A DNA stretch of 64,000 nt from Methanomicrobiales archaeon (GCA_012511245.1 JAAZGM010000134.1:1-64000), one strand, 5' to 3'; shown: positions 8,362 to 17,648, counted from the first letter of the stretch. A program made the numbers and translations. Notes: generated by a model not told the origin, from the sequence alone.

Positions 8362-8532
8362 TCAATCGTCGTAAAAATCCAGGGAGTCTGTATCGTCTTC
8401 GGTCTCGTCGGTATACGGGAGATCGATGACGACCGATCCATCCTCGAGGACATCACCGATCTCGACGCATATCCCTGCAGGAAACTCCCGTTCTTCTGTT
8501 CTCCCGTCTGAATGTTTGATGTATGCCCACAT
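8362..8532 (-). CDS. small acidic conserved hypothetical protein
   Basis: A 56-residue protein, MWAYIKHSDG..., with a beta-rich core (FPAGICVEIGDVLEDGSVVIDLPY) and a very acidic tail (DETEDDTDSLDFYDD). The Met at 8532 is favoured because MWAYIKH looks like the first beta strand; an upstream Met at 8553 would add seven residues. It is convergent with the USP-GNAT gene. I do not recognise a family. The protein is small, soluble and acidic. Confidence 0.5.
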   Translation of the reverse strand: MWAYIKHSDGRTEEREFPAGICVEIGDVLEDGSVVIDLPYTDETEDDTDSLDFYDD

Positions 8533-8786
8533 ACTGTACCCCTCCAGATCCATTCTTTCAAGACTCCTGATACAATCCTGGAGATGTGCTCCATTCCAGT
8601 ATCAGATGGCGGTTTTATATAGGTTTTACGCTCAAAAATGCCGAATTGTACCTCATTTCTTCAGATTTCGGGGACAACATACATGGTAGCGCATCCCCAA
8701 GCGGCGTTCTGGAGGGATACGTTCTCCCATCTCCTTCCTGTGGCAATGGGCAACCATATATCGTGATGGTACCCAAGGATGCATCC

Positions 8787-9284
8787 ATGCGCATCGGGAT
8801 CCTCTCTGACACACACGACTGCCTTGAGATGGTGGACGCGGCTGTAAAACAACTCAATGAAGAGCGGGTAGATCTGGTGCTCCATGCCGGCGATTATATC
8901 TCGCCGTTCGTCATCCCGCGCCTCTCAAACCTGCAGGCACCCATGATCGGAGTCCTCGGAAACAACGACGGCGATCCCCATCTTCTCTCGGTGCGGTTCG
9001 CCGAGCACGCTCACCTCAGCCTGCGGGGTCTGTTCACCACCGTCACAGCGGGCGGGATGGCGATAGGGCTGCTCCACGGTGATGACCGTGAACTCCTGCA
9101 GGCGCTCATCGTCCGAAAGGCCTTTGATGTCGTGGTCCACGGCCATACCCATCAGGCGCAGGTCCGGACGCTCTGCGGGACGCTGGTCGTCAACCCCGGG
9201 GAGGCCTGCGGTTACCTGACCGGGCGGCCAAGCATCGCCGTGCTGGATACCGGGAGCCGGAACGTGGAGTTGCTCTCACTCTGA
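8787..9284 (+). CDS. YfcE/MJ0936-family metallophosphoesterase
   Basis: A 165-residue calcineurin-like phosphodiesterase. Metal-binding motifs are SDTHD (residues 7-11), HAGDYIS, GNNDGD, LLHGDD and HGHTHQAQV, in the order and length of the MJ0936/YfcE family, which hydrolyses phosphodiesters such as bis-pNPP in vitro; the natural substrate is uncertain. The ATG at 8787 gives the normal N-terminus MRIGILSDTHD. An in-frame ATG at 8766 is possible, but a TATA-like CCATATAT at 8753-8760 would place transcription start close to or after it. It is convergent with the exported-protein gene that follows. Confidence 0.88.
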   Translation: MRIGILSDTHDCLEMVDAAVKQLNEERVDLVLHAGDYISPFVIPRLSNLQAPMIGVLGNNDGDPHLLSVRFAEHAHLSLRGLFTTVTAGGMAIGLLHGDDRELLQALIVRKAFDVVVHGHTHQAQVRTLCGTLVVNPGEACGYLTGRPSIAVLDTGSRNVELLSL

Positions 9285-9309
9285 TCCGGGAAAAAAGTGG
9301 TCTCCGGGT

Positions 9310-10593
9310 TTACAGCGCATCTTCATCGCCGACTCGTTCATCAAGTCTCCAGACCGGGGTGCCGGCATACCCGAGATCCGCCCTGAGCGTTGCCCCGGCG
9401 ACCTCGAACGTATCCGGGACGTCGAAGTAGAGGTAGCCTTTCAGCGACTCGTACCGCTCAAGCTGCTTTCCATTGAATGACTCCCCGAGCGTGGTGAAGG
9501 GCGGAACATCCAGGGGCGTGAACATAGCCTCCCCATACTCGAGGGTGAACGCGCTTCTTGCCGGTGTCTCGATGACGTAGAGGTCCGAGTCGCCCTTGTG
9601 TCCGAGGTTGGTTGACTTGACAGCGACGAGAAGGAACACGCGCCCTTCACCGGCCTCGATGGTCGGTGTCGATCTGGTGCCGGGGACTTCCTGGTACGCT
9701 TTTGCGGTTCGGGTGAACTCGACGAGTATCGAGGCCATATTCTCACCAGCCGGATCATCATATGCATGGCGTTCAAGGAGGCGGAGCGCCTCCCCGGATG
9801 GCGGGACTACGATGGGGCCTGTTCCAGCCAGGATGCCGGTTGCCCGGGCTGCGAGAGGGGTGTTGGTCGTCGTGGCTGTACGGAGACTCCCAGATTGTAT
9901 CTCGCCCGCCTCGCGGCTGACTGCCTCAAGGTTCTCCGATGCCGCTGCCATATCGCTGAAAGCCGCTGGAACAGCATCTTCTCCGGCATCGGCCGGGCTG
10001 AGGAGTTTCGAGCTTGCTCTGGAGTATGCTTCAAGCGACCTGACAAACTCATCTTTGAAGGGTTGCCGTTCCGGGGAGACGCGGAGCGGCTGCACCTCGT
10101 TGAGCAGCCTGACGGAGAACGCATACAGGTCATCCGCTGCTATGGCGGCGGCGTCTTCATCCTGCAGATAGAGGGCATGGGCATGCTCCATCGAGAGACG
10201 CATCAGGCGGATGCTGGCGGTATCGACCAATCCTGCCAGTCGCTCGTCGTCGTAGGACTCGGTCACAGCCGGGAGGGCGGTTTCTGTCTCGTTCTCAGGC
10301 GATGTGAGGGTTATACTGGTGGTGTTCTCCTCGCTGAGGTCTGCTGCATCATCCTGAAGGATAGATACTACGTCGGAGGTGCCGTTGACCGGAAGTACAG
10401 GGTCACCGGATGGCTCCGGGCTGCTCCTCGCTACCGGAAGTTCTTTGAGCGCGAGCGGCAGCAGTTCTCCTGACTCCAGGGATGCGAGCCCCTGGCCGGA
10501 ACCGGCAGCGGCCGGTGCGGTGAGAAGGAGCCCCGCACAAACGGTGATCCCAAGGAGAACCAGAGCGTTCTGGTGGTACTTGCTCATGTGCAT
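9310..10593 (-). CDS. exported protein of unknown function
   Basis: A 427-residue protein with an N-terminal signal segment (NALVLLGITVCAGLLLTAPAAAG) and no later membrane span, so it is probably secreted. Residues of about 120-280 are helical and alanine-rich. The last 150 (ILVEFTRTAKAYQEV...RVFLLVAVKSTNLGHKGDSDLYVIETPARSAFTLEYGEAMFTPLD...) look like an Ig-like beta-sandwich of the DUF4352 type, often found in archaeal surface lipoproteins. There is no PGF-CTERM sorting tail and no lipobox Cys. The start could also be Met3 (10587). The family is not recognised; the surface location is inferred. Confidence 0.7.
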   Translation of the reverse strand: MHMSKYHQNALVLLGITVCAGLLLTAPAAAGSGQGLASLESGELLPLALKELPVARSSPEPSGDPVLPVNGTSDVVSILQDDAADLSEENTTSITLTSPENETETALPAVTESYDDERLAGLVDTASIRLMRLSMEHAHALYLQDEDAAAIAADDLYAFSVRLLNEVQPLRVSPERQPFKDEFVRSLEAYSRASSKLLSPADAGEDAVPAAFSDMAAASENLEAVSREAGEIQSGSLRTATTTNTPLAARATGILAGTGPIVVPPSGEALRLLERHAYDDPAGENMASILVEFTRTAKAYQEVPGTRSTPTIEAGEGRVFLLVAVKSTNLGHKGDSDLYVIETPARSAFTLEYGEAMFTPLDVPPFTTLGESFNGKQLERYESLKGYLYFDVPDTFEVAGATLRADLGYAGTPVWRLDERVGDEDAL

Positions 10594-10607
10594 TTTTCTT
10601 TCAATTA

Positions 10608-10630
10608 ATAAATATAAATATTATTATATT
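10608..10630 (-). promoter_or_regulatory. AT-rich promoter of the exported-protein gene
   Basis: Just upstream of the start at 10593 lies a dense A+T stretch containing TTTATATTTA when read on the minus strand. It is a good archaeal TATA box in an otherwise GC-rich region. Confidence 0.5.
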
Positions 10631-10639
10631 TTCTTTTGA

Positions 10640-10857
10640 AAAAAAGGGCTTTCCTACGAAACTGTTTGCGATACCGGGCCTTCAGCAGCATCCACAAGCC
10701 CGGATACCAGAAGGATAAAGATCTGCTAAACCTGCCCTTACTGCGATATAGCCTCACGAAGGCGGGGGCACAATCCCGGTTGCGGGAGAGGAACCTCCGG
10801 GCTCGTCGGGTGCCAGGGCAATCATCTGGAAGATAAATCCAGCGCTCGCCTGTGGAA
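10640..10857. other. intergenic region without recognisable gene
   Basis: This is most of the 308 bases between the divergent exported-protein and PPOX genes. A 66-codon open frame on the plus strand has biased, arginine-rich composition and no domain. I see no RNA gene here. Confidence 0.4.
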
Positions 10858-10901
10858 ACTTATATGAACTCTCGTGGATTACCGGCATAAGAGGGCACCC
10901 A

Positions 10902-11378
10902 ATGGAGATCGTGAAGATACCGAATATGAGCAAAGCAGAGTACGATGCACTCATCGAAGAGGGATTTCTCAGCCGTATCGCATTCCAGGGCAGTAAATAC
11001 CCGTATATCGCGCCGTTCCTCTACGTCTTCGACGGAAAATTCCTCTACTTCCTGGCAACCAAATATGGACGGAAGACCGACCTCTTCCGGCAGCACCCGT
11101 ATGTCTCAGTTGAGATCGAGAAGTACTCCGGCGATCTCTCCTGCTACACCTTTGTGACGATGCAGGGGTATCTGGTGCAGCTTGAGGATGCTATCGAGAA
11201 GAAACTCATCAGGGAGAAGTTTGTGAATATGATCAAGGCGCACAACCTCTCAAAAAATATTTTTGCGGCGCTCGGGCACGATCCGGAAGACCCGATCGAG
11301 GCGATCGCCTCTGAAGAGCGTTCAAATATATGGAAACTTACCGGTGTGACCGATATCGTTGCCCTAAAAAACCTCTAG
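10902..11378 (+). CDS. pyridoxamine 5'-phosphate oxidase-fold flavoprotein
   Basis: A 158-residue FMN-binding split-barrel protein. The N-terminus MEIVKIPNMSKAEYDALIEEGFLSRIAFQG, the GKFLYFLATKYGRKTDLFRQHPYVSVEIEKY strand-helix unit and the WKLTGVTDIVALKNL end are typical of archaeal PPOX-family proteins related to nitroimidazole resistance (NimA) proteins and F420/FMN-dependent reductases. A TATA-like ACTTATATG at 10858-10866 lies about 40 bases upstream of the ATG. It is monocistronic. The physiological substrate is unknown. Confidence 0.8.
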   Translation: MEIVKIPNMSKAEYDALIEEGFLSRIAFQGSKYPYIAPFLYVFDGKFLYFLATKYGRKTDLFRQHPYVSVEIEKYSGDLSCYTFVTMQGYLVQLEDAIEKKLIREKFVNMIKAHNLSKNIFAALGHDPEDPIEAIASEERSNIWKLTGVTDIVALKNL

Positions 11379-11495
11379 CCTCGTTGATGGAACCCGTGCG
11401 GGTGCCCGGAAGATTGGATCTCTACCGGCCGGAAGAAGGGGAGGACGGTTGCGGCTCCCCTGCGCGGCCCGCCTCCATCAGACCATTGCCATGAG

Positions 11496-12014
11496 TCACG
11501 TGAGCAGCGGTTCAAGCATCGCTCCGGCGGTATCGAGAAGCCCGGCGAGCCCCTCTGGTGTTGCCGTCCCTTTCTCCATCCAGCGGATGATCCCGCGCCC
11601 GTCCAGGAGATAGATGTACGCAAGCGACGGATCGCTGATCGCATACGCTCGGCGGCACCGTTCGATATCATCCGGCACGATCAGCACCTGGTCGTGCTTC
11701 GCCGGAGGAGTGCCGCCCGCAAGCCCCTGCCGGATGCGGTCGGCAAGGGACTTTCCTATGAGGCTGTCGCCGACGACCACAACAAGGTAGGTCGTCACCC
11801 GGGGATTCTCGGTGAACGCCCCGGAGAACGGGTTGCTCAATGACTCCACCATCGGCCCTGCAGACTCAAGAAGGACGAGGACGATGAGCGAGGCGGTGTC
11901 TCCGGCATCGTCCGGAAGGGTGACGACCCTGCCGGTGAGGGATGTTGCCATGAGGGTGGGAAAGGTTCTGCTGAGGGCTGCCGGCACCGGTTCGGTGGTT
12001 CCTGCAGTTCTGTT
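11496..12014 (-). CDS. thioredoxin-fold protein resembling ATP10
   Basis: A 172-residue protein from Met 12014 (MNRTAGTTEPVPAALSRTF...). The pattern (FPTLMATSLTGRVVTLPDDAG, TTYLVVVVGDSLIGKSLADRIRQGL, then PSLAYIYLLDGRGIIRWMEKGTATPEGLAGLLDTA) resembles the redox-inactive thioredoxin-like fold of the mitochondrial ATP10 family; no CxxC is present. An open frame continues upstream to 12119, but those residues (MRPIVIVFDEAPPAPG...) run across the divergent promoter. The function is not known, and the family assignment is from pattern memory only. Confidence 0.6.
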   Translation of the reverse strand, partial: NRTAGTTEPVPAALSRTFPTLMATSLTGRVVTLPDDAGDTASLIVLVLLESAGPMVESLSNPFSGAFTENPRVTTYLVVVVGDSLIGKSLADRIRQGLAGGTPPAKHDQVLIVPDDIERCRRAYAISDPSLAYIYLLDGRGIIRWMEKGTATPEGLAGLLDTAGAMLEPLLT

Positions 12015-12133
12015 CATGGGCTGCAGGTAAGGGCATCCCCGGGATAAAATCTCTTCTCCGGAATGGTACGGCCCCGGGGCGGGGGGCGCTTCATCAAACA
12101 CTATAACTATCGGGCGCAACAGTTCATCAAGAA

Positions 12134-13021
12134 GTGTGTAGCGGTTTGATCAGCATCGGGGAAGGGTGGGAAGACCTCACCACGGCGCTCCGGGACTCAG
12201 GAGACCGGGAAAGCGTCTATGTCGTCGGAGCAACGGATAGCGGGAAGACGACGCTCTGTCGGTACCTCGTCGATACAATGGCACTACAGGAGATGACGGC
12301 ATACGTCGACTGCGATACCGGGCAGTCCCGGATCGGCCCGCCGACGACCGGGGGGATGGCCGTCTATCCCCGCTCATCCACCCCGTATCTCCGGTTCGTC
12401 GGTTCGACATCCCCGGGCGGCCACTTCATCCAGACGCTGACGGCAGCAAAACGCCTCGCCGAGAAGGCCGATGAACTCTCTGTCCGCGTCACTGTCATCG
12501 ATTCGCCCGGGATCATATCAGGCGGTGTGGGCGCTGAGTTCCAGTTCCAGATGATCGATCTCCTTCGCCCCACCCGCATCGTCGCCCTCCAGCGCGGGCG
12601 CGAGCTCGAACGGCTGCTCGCGAACTTCGCGCGCCATCCCGGGATTGCAATCCATCGGATCGCCGTCTCCCCTGCTGTCGTTGTCCGCCCTGCCACAGTG
12701 CGGCGGCGTTACCGTGAAGAGCGCTTCAGGACTTATTTTTCCGGCGCAGAGTTGCAGGGTGTTCCACTCCCGGGGCTCGGACTCCAGGGCAGGGCTCCCG
12801 ATCCCGGGAACCGCCGCGGGATCGGTGGAAGGCTCATCTCCCTCAATGATCCCGAGAACTTCGTCATCGCCCTTGGCATCGTCGAGAACCTGTACCCCGG
12901 AAAGCGGGTTGAGGTCTTCGCCCCACCCTTTGACCCGGCCGCCGTTGCCTCGCTCCGGTTCGGTTCGCTCTACCTCGATCTCGATGCGGAACCGGGATCA
13001 ATGGAATCCTTCCGCAACTGA
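12134..13021 (+). CDS. Clp1/Grc3-type P-loop polynucleotide kinase
   Basis: A 295-residue GTP/ATP-binding protein. Walker A VVGATDSGKTTLCRYLVDT is at about residues 30-48, then YVDCDTGQSRIGPPTTGG (the Clp1/Grc3 lid and substrate region), and VIDSPGIISGGVGAEFQFQMIDLLRPTRIVALQR (Walker B region). This is the architecture of archaeal polynucleotide 5'-hydroxyl kinases related to Clp1 and Nol9, which phosphorylate RNA or DNA 5' ends. The start is GTG at 12134; a TTG at 12146 is an alternative. It is divergent from the ATP10-like gene, and its 3' end converges with the permease gene. Confidence 0.85.
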   Translation: MCSGLISIGEGWEDLTTALRDSGDRESVYVVGATDSGKTTLCRYLVDTMALQEMTAYVDCDTGQSRIGPPTTGGMAVYPRSSTPYLRFVGSTSPGGHFIQTLTAAKRLAEKADELSVRVTVIDSPGIISGGVGAEFQFQMIDLLRPTRIVALQRGRELERLLANFARHPGIAIHRIAVSPAVVVRPATVRRRYREERFRTYFSGAELQGVPLPGLGLQGRAPDPGNRRGIGGRLISLNDPENFVIALGIVENLYPGKRVEVFAPPFDPAAVASLRFGSLYLDLDAEPGSMESFRN

Positions 13022-13029
13022 GTCCCTCC

Positions 13030-14283
13030 TCACACCGGGATGAGCGAGAGCCAGATCATATACACCACCGCCTGGGCGAGGGTGAGGGGGACGCCGATCC
13101 GTGCGAACTCACCAAATGTTAGCGTTTCGCCCTCCTTTTCCGCACCCTGGACGATGATGACGTTGCTTGCAGCACCAAGGATCAACATGTTCCCGGCGAT
13201 GGTGCTGCCGGCCGCAAGCGCCATCAACCCGGCGGTGGAGATCCCGGATTGAGAGAGGGCTGGAAGGAAGAGGGCAACAAAGGGGACGTTCGAGATGAAC
13301 TGGGAGATGACGATGCCGGTTGCAATGATGACCGGGATGGCGTCGAGGTCGAGCGAGCTCCCCTCGATGATCGGTTGAAAGAACCCGGACTGCCAGACGC
13401 TTGCCATGAGGATGAAGAGGCCGACGAAGAATGCCAGTGTCGGCCAGTCGATCCTGCGAAGGATCTCGAACCGCCGCCTGCTTCCGGCGAGGATGGGAAC
13501 TGCTGCGACGGCCGCGATCCAGGTCAACGGGATATCAAGGCCCGGAATGAGCGTCACCACGATTATCCGTACTGCGATCATGAGGACGAGCAGGATGAGC
13601 GCGAGGCGGGTGAGGGCTGCAAGGGCCGGATCGATGATCGCCTCTTTGTGATGCACCAGCGGAATGATGGATCTGAATTCATCCGGAAATGCCCGATAAA
13701 GAAAGATATAGGCGATCAGAAGCGAGACCGCCGTCGGGACGGCGAGGTAGAGGGGGAACGTGATGAACGGGTTTGCAACATCGCCCGTGAGCGCGATGAG
13801 GAGATTCTGCGGGTTCCCGATGGGGCTTGCAACACTCCCTGTTGTTATAGCAAACGCAAGGGTGAGCAGGAGGAGTTTTGAAGAGATGCCGTGCCTCCGG
13901 GCGAAGTAGAGCATCAGCGGGGTGCCGACGACCGCGAGCGTATCGTTCATCAGGAACGCCGAGAGGATGCCTGCGCCGACGAGGATGAGGGCAACCAGGT
14001 GCCGGACTGACCCTGCCCGCGAGAAGAGGCGAAAGGAGAGATGATGAAGATAACCGCTCGAGGCGAGCGCTTCCCCGAGCACGAACATAAAGAAGAGGAA
14101 GAGCATCACGTCGATGTTGATCGACATAAGTGCATCGAGCGGTGTGATCGCTCCCGTCGCAAGGACAACCGCCGCACCGAGGAGCATCACCTGCCAGATA
14201 CGGAGGTTCACACTCCCGATCCTCCTGACCGCGATCAAGAGGAAGACGATGATGAGAACGATGAGCGGGATGAGTGTGACCAT
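13030..14283 (-). CDS. SLC13/ArsB-superfamily anion or sodium-coupled permease
   Basis: A 417-residue integral membrane protein with about 11 hydrophobic segments. Two repeated re-entrant motifs are visible: LMNDTLAVVGTPLMLYFAR...TTGSVASPIGNPQNLLIAL and, in the second half, FISNVPFVALFLPAL...TIAGNMLILGAASNVIIVQ. Paired SN(D)xxA / GNPxN motifs mark the ion transporter superfamily (ArsB, NhaD, DASS, CitMHS). The substrate could be arsenite, a dicarboxylate, sulfate or sodium/proton; no arsenic genes are nearby. Met 14283 (MVTLIPLIVLII) is chosen over an upstream Met because it begins the first membrane helix. Confidence 0.85.
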   Translation of the reverse strand: MVTLIPLIVLIIVFLLIAVRRIGSVNLRIWQVMLLGAAVVLATGAITPLDALMSINIDVMLFLFFMFVLGEALASSGYLHHLSFRLFSRAGSVRHLVALILVGAGILSAFLMNDTLAVVGTPLMLYFARRHGISSKLLLLTLAFAITTGSVASPIGNPQNLLIALTGDVANPFITFPLYLAVPTAVSLLIAYIFLYRAFPDEFRSIIPLVHHKEAIIDPALAALTRLALILLVLMIAVRIIVVTLIPGLDIPLTWIAAVAAVPILAGSRRRFEILRRIDWPTLAFFVGLFILMASVWQSGFFQPIIEGSSLDLDAIPVIIATGIVISQFISNVPFVALFLPALSQSGISTAGLMALAAGSTIAGNMLILGAASNVIIVQGAEKEGETLTFGEFARIGVPLTLAQAVVYMIWLSLIPV

Positions 14284-14422
14284 GGTATCGCCGGTGAAGG
14301 ATTGTGCGCAGTCGATTGTTCTGCTCTCTATCCGGAAAAAGGATCGCACGTTGAAGGAGGGAAATAATAGACAGCCTCTGCTGCTACGTCCACATAAGCG
14401 CCGTAATCCAGGGTGAAGAATA

Positions 14423-15006
14423 TCACGGATGTAACGGTCGACCTGGTCCTGTATTGCCGTGCGGTCCTCCTCTTTTTTGGAGCCGGGACTCTATCTTCTG
14501 CAGTATCACGACGAAGAGTGCGCCTGCTATCAATCTGATGTTCTGCCCGGCAGCCAGCAACCCGGAGTTGATCAGGTTCATCGGGTGGAGCGCAAGGACG
14601 AGGCCGGATACCACTGTCGGCGGGATGATGGCGGCAACAATGGCAATGCCGGCGATGATCTCCGTCGTACTCCTTCCAGATGCCAGTGCCGCAAATACAT
14701 CAGGGCATCCTCAGTTCTGCCGAGGGTGGTATAGACTGAGAACCCGTAGGCCAGGCCTATGATCGGGGGGAGGAATACCGTCCTGATGATGATCGTCCGT
14801 TGTCAGGCAGCAGGCTGGAGAGGGTTATCTCTCCGCAGGAGTAATCCCGGCGGCAGTATCAGCCAGAAAGAGTATGATGGTGTGGATGAGCGTGAGCGTT
14901 ATCCGGACGCAGGAAGGAGACGATAGCTCGAACGCCAACGATCCCGACGATTGTTCTCCGGGCAGGCTGCAACGGCATCCCGGTGACGTGGGTATCCAGG
15001 AAGAAA
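14423..15006 (-). pseudogene. decayed DUF389 (TIGR00341-type) membrane protein gene
   Basis: On the minus strand, frame-shifted pieces together spell a DUF389 protein: QPARRTIVGIVGV (about 14990), ITLTLIHTIILFLADTAAG (about 14905-14845), IIIRTVFLPPIIGLAYGFSVYTTLG (about 14795-14715), and FAALASGRSTTEIIAGIAIVAAIIPPTVVSGLVLALHPMNLINSG followed by IAGALFVVILQKIE (14697-14450). These are the successive helices of the family, including the conserved PP in IIPPTV. At least two frame changes and a stop (TGA beside 14705; TAA near 14826) interrupt it, and the N-terminal half is missing. The gene is not functional as read. Confidence 0.75.
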
Positions 15007-15173
15007 CACGGTTTAGAGAGAAGAGGATACACGAAAAGACGACGTCAAGGGGGGAAGTGTCTTGTGTGGATCCAATCTCTCTAGGACTATCTGGTGCATT
15101 TTAGTATTTAATAATTCCTGTTTGAAAAATATGGAAAATAAAGGTTTCAGGCAGTTGTCCGGAGATTTGAGGA

Positions 15174-16136
15174 TTAGCGTGCAGGAACCGCTTCAATGCT
15201 TCCTCCTCCCGGCTCCATCCCTTCGACGACGGGGTTATCCGGATGGGTCACCCATTCAGTGAACGCACCCTCGTGGAGCCGGACGTTCGGGTAGAGATAG
15301 AGCCACTTCAAGAGGACAAACTCATTCGTGGCTTCCCGGCCGGTTCCACACGAGCAAATGACTGTCTTGCTCCGGTCAACACCATGCTCCTCCAGGATCA
15401 TATCGAGTTCTTCGTTCGATCTGAGCTGCGCCGGGTTCGACTCAGCCATCAGGCTTCTCCAGGGGAGGTTGATGGCACCGGGGATATGTCCGGCCTTCCG
15501 CCAGGGGCCTTTTCCCCCATAAAACGCCGATGGACGTGCATCAAGCACGACCACACCTTCGTTATCCTTGATCCGCATGAACTCCTCATGCCCTATGGCA
15601 TAGTCGTCCCTGACCTCAATGGTGAAATTGGACGGTTCGACTGCAGGATAGTCCTGCGAGAGTTCACGCCCCTCGCTCTTCCATGCATCGATCCCGCCGT
15701 CGAGGATGTAGACGGTATTGTGGCCGTATTTTGCGAGGGTGTAGGCCATCATCGTCTGCCCGAGTCCATCACCTGCTCCGGAAAACGCACCTTTTCCGGT
15801 GTAGACGACGACCGGGGAGTCGGCATCGATGCCCGCGCGCCGGAACGACTCCTGGATACAGGCGTTCGGGCTGAATGATCCCGGAAAGCCGCGGTTGGAC
15901 ACCCGCAAGACGCCTTCCGTCAGGTAGACGGCACCGGGGATATGCTCCTGGATGTAGTCATGTATGTTCGGCTGAACATCGACGATCGTCAGGCCGGCAT
16001 CGTGCAGGTGGCGGTCCAGCCATTCTGAGTTCACCAGTTTGACTTTTCCATCACCGCGGGGATACGGGATATTCTCCCGGTCGCTCCGTGCCTGAAGGCG
16101 GTCAATACCGCCGGGAGTAAACATCTTCTCTTCCAT
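15174..16136 (-). CDS. two-domain rhodanese-like sulfurtransferase
   Basis: A 320-residue protein with two rhodanese domains. The inactive first domain spans about residues 33-160 (LVNSEWLDRHLHDAGLTIVDVQP...; the loop reads YTGKGAFSGAGDGL, no Cys). The catalytic second domain spans about 175-310 (VVVLDARPSAFYGG...AGHIPGAINLPW, active loop CSCGTGREAT at 261-270). Cys261 and Cys263 both lie in the loop; by family alignment the nucleophile is the first. Enzymes of this type transfer sulfane sulfur from thiosulfate or 3-mercaptopyruvate. It has no signal peptide and is probably cytosolic. It may support sulfur supply for Fe-S or cofactor synthesis (inference). It stands alone. Confidence 0.9.
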   Translation of the reverse strand: MEEKMFTPGGIDRLQARSDRENIPYPRGDGKVKLVNSEWLDRHLHDAGLTIVDVQPNIHDYIQEHIPGAVYLTEGVLRVSNRGFPGSFSPNACIQESFRRAGIDADSPVVVYTGKGAFSGAGDGLGQTMMAYTLAKYGHNTVYILDGGIDAWKSEGRELSQDYPAVEPSNFTIEVRDDYAIGHEEFMRIKDNEGVVVLDARPSAFYGGKGPWRKAGHIPGAINLPWRSLMAESNPAQLRSNEELDMILEEHGVDRSKTVICSCGTGREATNEFVLLKWLYLYPNVRLHEGAFTEWVTHPDNPVVEGMEPGGGSIEAVPAR

Positions 16137-16303
16137 GCTCCTTCACCTCACGCTGGATACTCTCACCGGAGCAGCCGGTGAGCCTGCGTCATTCCAGGCT
16201 TGAGACCACATATACCTTGTGCAGGCTGAGGGGGAGATGAACCTGACGGTGGGGACGCACAATGAACCAGAGTTCAAGAAAAAAGTCGTTAGAGGAGGAT
16301 TTT

Positions 16304-16978
16304 TTACTTTCCGCCGCCTTTCGGGCTGATCTCGATGCTCTCACCCGGCGCAAGCACCGCAACCTGCATCGAGGTTGTGCGTTCGATTATCTGCTTGAAA
16401 TTCTCCGCGTTCTGCTGGATTGCAGGGAAGGTATTGTAGTGCATCGGGATCACGAGCGGTGCGCCGATGTACCGCGCTGCGATCATCGCCTCCTCGGGTC
16501 CCATCGTGTAACGTCCGCCGATGGGAAGGAGTGCCACGTCCGGCCGGTAAAGATCGCGAATGAGCTGCATGTCAGAGAAGAGTGCTGTATCGCCGGCGTG
16601 GTAGACGCTGACGCCATCCATCGTGATGACGAACCCGGCGGCAACACCACCATAGAACCCCGCCCCTTCATCCTCAAGCCACGATGAGTGGAGCGCAGGC
16701 GTCATCGTGAACCGGACACCGTCGACGGTGATTGTGCCGCCAAGGTTCATTGGTTCAGCAGGTACGCCCTTTGCCGCCAGGTATTTTGCCACCTCATTGA
16801 CGGCGACCGTCTTCTTCGAGAGATCTACGGCGATACCCAGATGGTCGGCGTGGGCATGTGTCACGGCAACGATATCGGGTTCCGTAGCAATGTCCCCCTC
16901 CGGGATGAAGGGATCGATGAGGATCGTCTGCGATCCTGCAAGAGAGAAACATGCGTGGCCAAGCCAGGTCAACCTCAT
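16304..16978 (-). CDS. UPF0173 metal-dependent hydrolase (metallo-beta-lactamase fold)
   Basis: A 224-residue member of the UPF0173 family. MRLTWLGHACFSL opens the fold, THAHADHLG is the HxHxDH metal motif, then VYHAGDTALFSDM, LLPIGGRYTMGPEEA and VIPMHYNTFPAIQQ provide further His and Asp ligands. Met 16978 is used since the upstream open frame covers the adjacent gene's end. The substrate is not known for the family. It is downstream of the HTH-domain gene on the same strand, with a 61-base gap, and they may be cotranscribed. Confidence 0.9.
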   Translation of the reverse strand: MRLTWLGHACFSLAGSQTILIDPFIPEGDIATEPDIVAVTHAHADHLGIAVDLSKKTVAVNEVAKYLAAKGVPAEPMNLGGTITVDGVRFTMTPALHSSWLEDEGAGFYGGVAAGFVITMDGVSVYHAGDTALFSDMQLIRDLYRPDVALLPIGGRYTMGPEEAMIAARYIGAPLVIPMHYNTFPAIQQNAENFKQIIERTTSMQVAVLAPGESIEISPKGGGK

Positions 16979-17039
16979 GGTGAAGAGGTTGCTCTGGATG
17001 TTAAAAAATGTTGAGTGGGGTATAGGGAGCGAACCGGTT

Positions 17040-17648
17040 TCAGAACTCCCCCATATCGATAGCCTCGGTGATGTCGATCGCTTCACTAAGACCATCATTC
17101 GTGACACCGCGCGTCATCATCTCGGAGAGATCGCGATCTTCCATCACATCCCTGATCCGTTCCAGGAATGGATCAAGCGTGGTATCTTTCTGCTGCTCAA
17201 TCACGTGGCGGTACTCACGAAGCGTCGAGGGGCTTATATCGAGTTCCTCGCTGATCTCCTTCATGGTCTTTCCCGATTCAAGAAGCTCGGTCATCACTTC
17301 CTGATCAAACGGCATCTTGAAGTCGAGTTCCCTGAAGAGTTTAAGGCGGACCCGGGCACGGGCCACGGTCTTACTCAGTTTTTCATCGTCAAGCGCCCTT
17401 GCGATCTCGGTGTCGTTCTTGCCGTCGTAGTACGCAACCACGAGTTTTGCAAGTTGCCGCGGGGCGAGTTTGGTCTTGAAATACCCCCGATCGAGGATCT
17501 CCCGCATGATCAGGGCAATCTCGCGTTCCACAGCGTCGCGATCCCGGAGCGTACCGTGAACCTTTCTCATCGGTTCGACGATCGTCTTCTTGTTCGTGAT
17601 GGTCGTAAACAGCTCAAGGAGCTGTTGCTTGCGGGTATCTTCAGCCAT
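17040..17648 (-). CDS. HTH protein resembling haloarchaeal 'conditioned medium-induced protein 4'
   Basis: A 202-residue soluble, charged protein. Residues of about 60-115 (LAPRQLAKLVVAYYDGKNDTEIARALDDEKLSKTVARARVRLKLF) and 120-155 (EVMTELLESGKTMKEISEELDISPSTLREYRHVIE) each look like a helix-turn-helix unit of the sigma-70 region 4/LuxR style. The overall layout recalls the haloarchaeal family annotated as conditioned medium-induced protein 4, of unknown role; I give that link moderate weight. A perfect palindrome between its TATA box and start suggests autorepression or control by another regulator (inference). Confidence 0.65.
   Translation of the reverse strand: MAEDTRKQQLLELFTTITNKKTIVEPMRKVHGTLRDRDAVEREIALIMREILDRGYFKTKLAPRQLAKLVVAYYDGKNDTEIARALDDEKLSKTVARARVRLKLFRELDFKMPFDQEVMTELLESGKTMKEISEELDISPSTLREYRHVIEQQKDTTLDPFLERIRDVMEDRDLSEMMTRGVTNDGLSEAIDITEAIDMGEF

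Noticed and set aside
10636..10836. 66-codon plus-strand frame
   Set aside because: Arg-rich, no ribosome site, no homology pattern; treated as intergenic.
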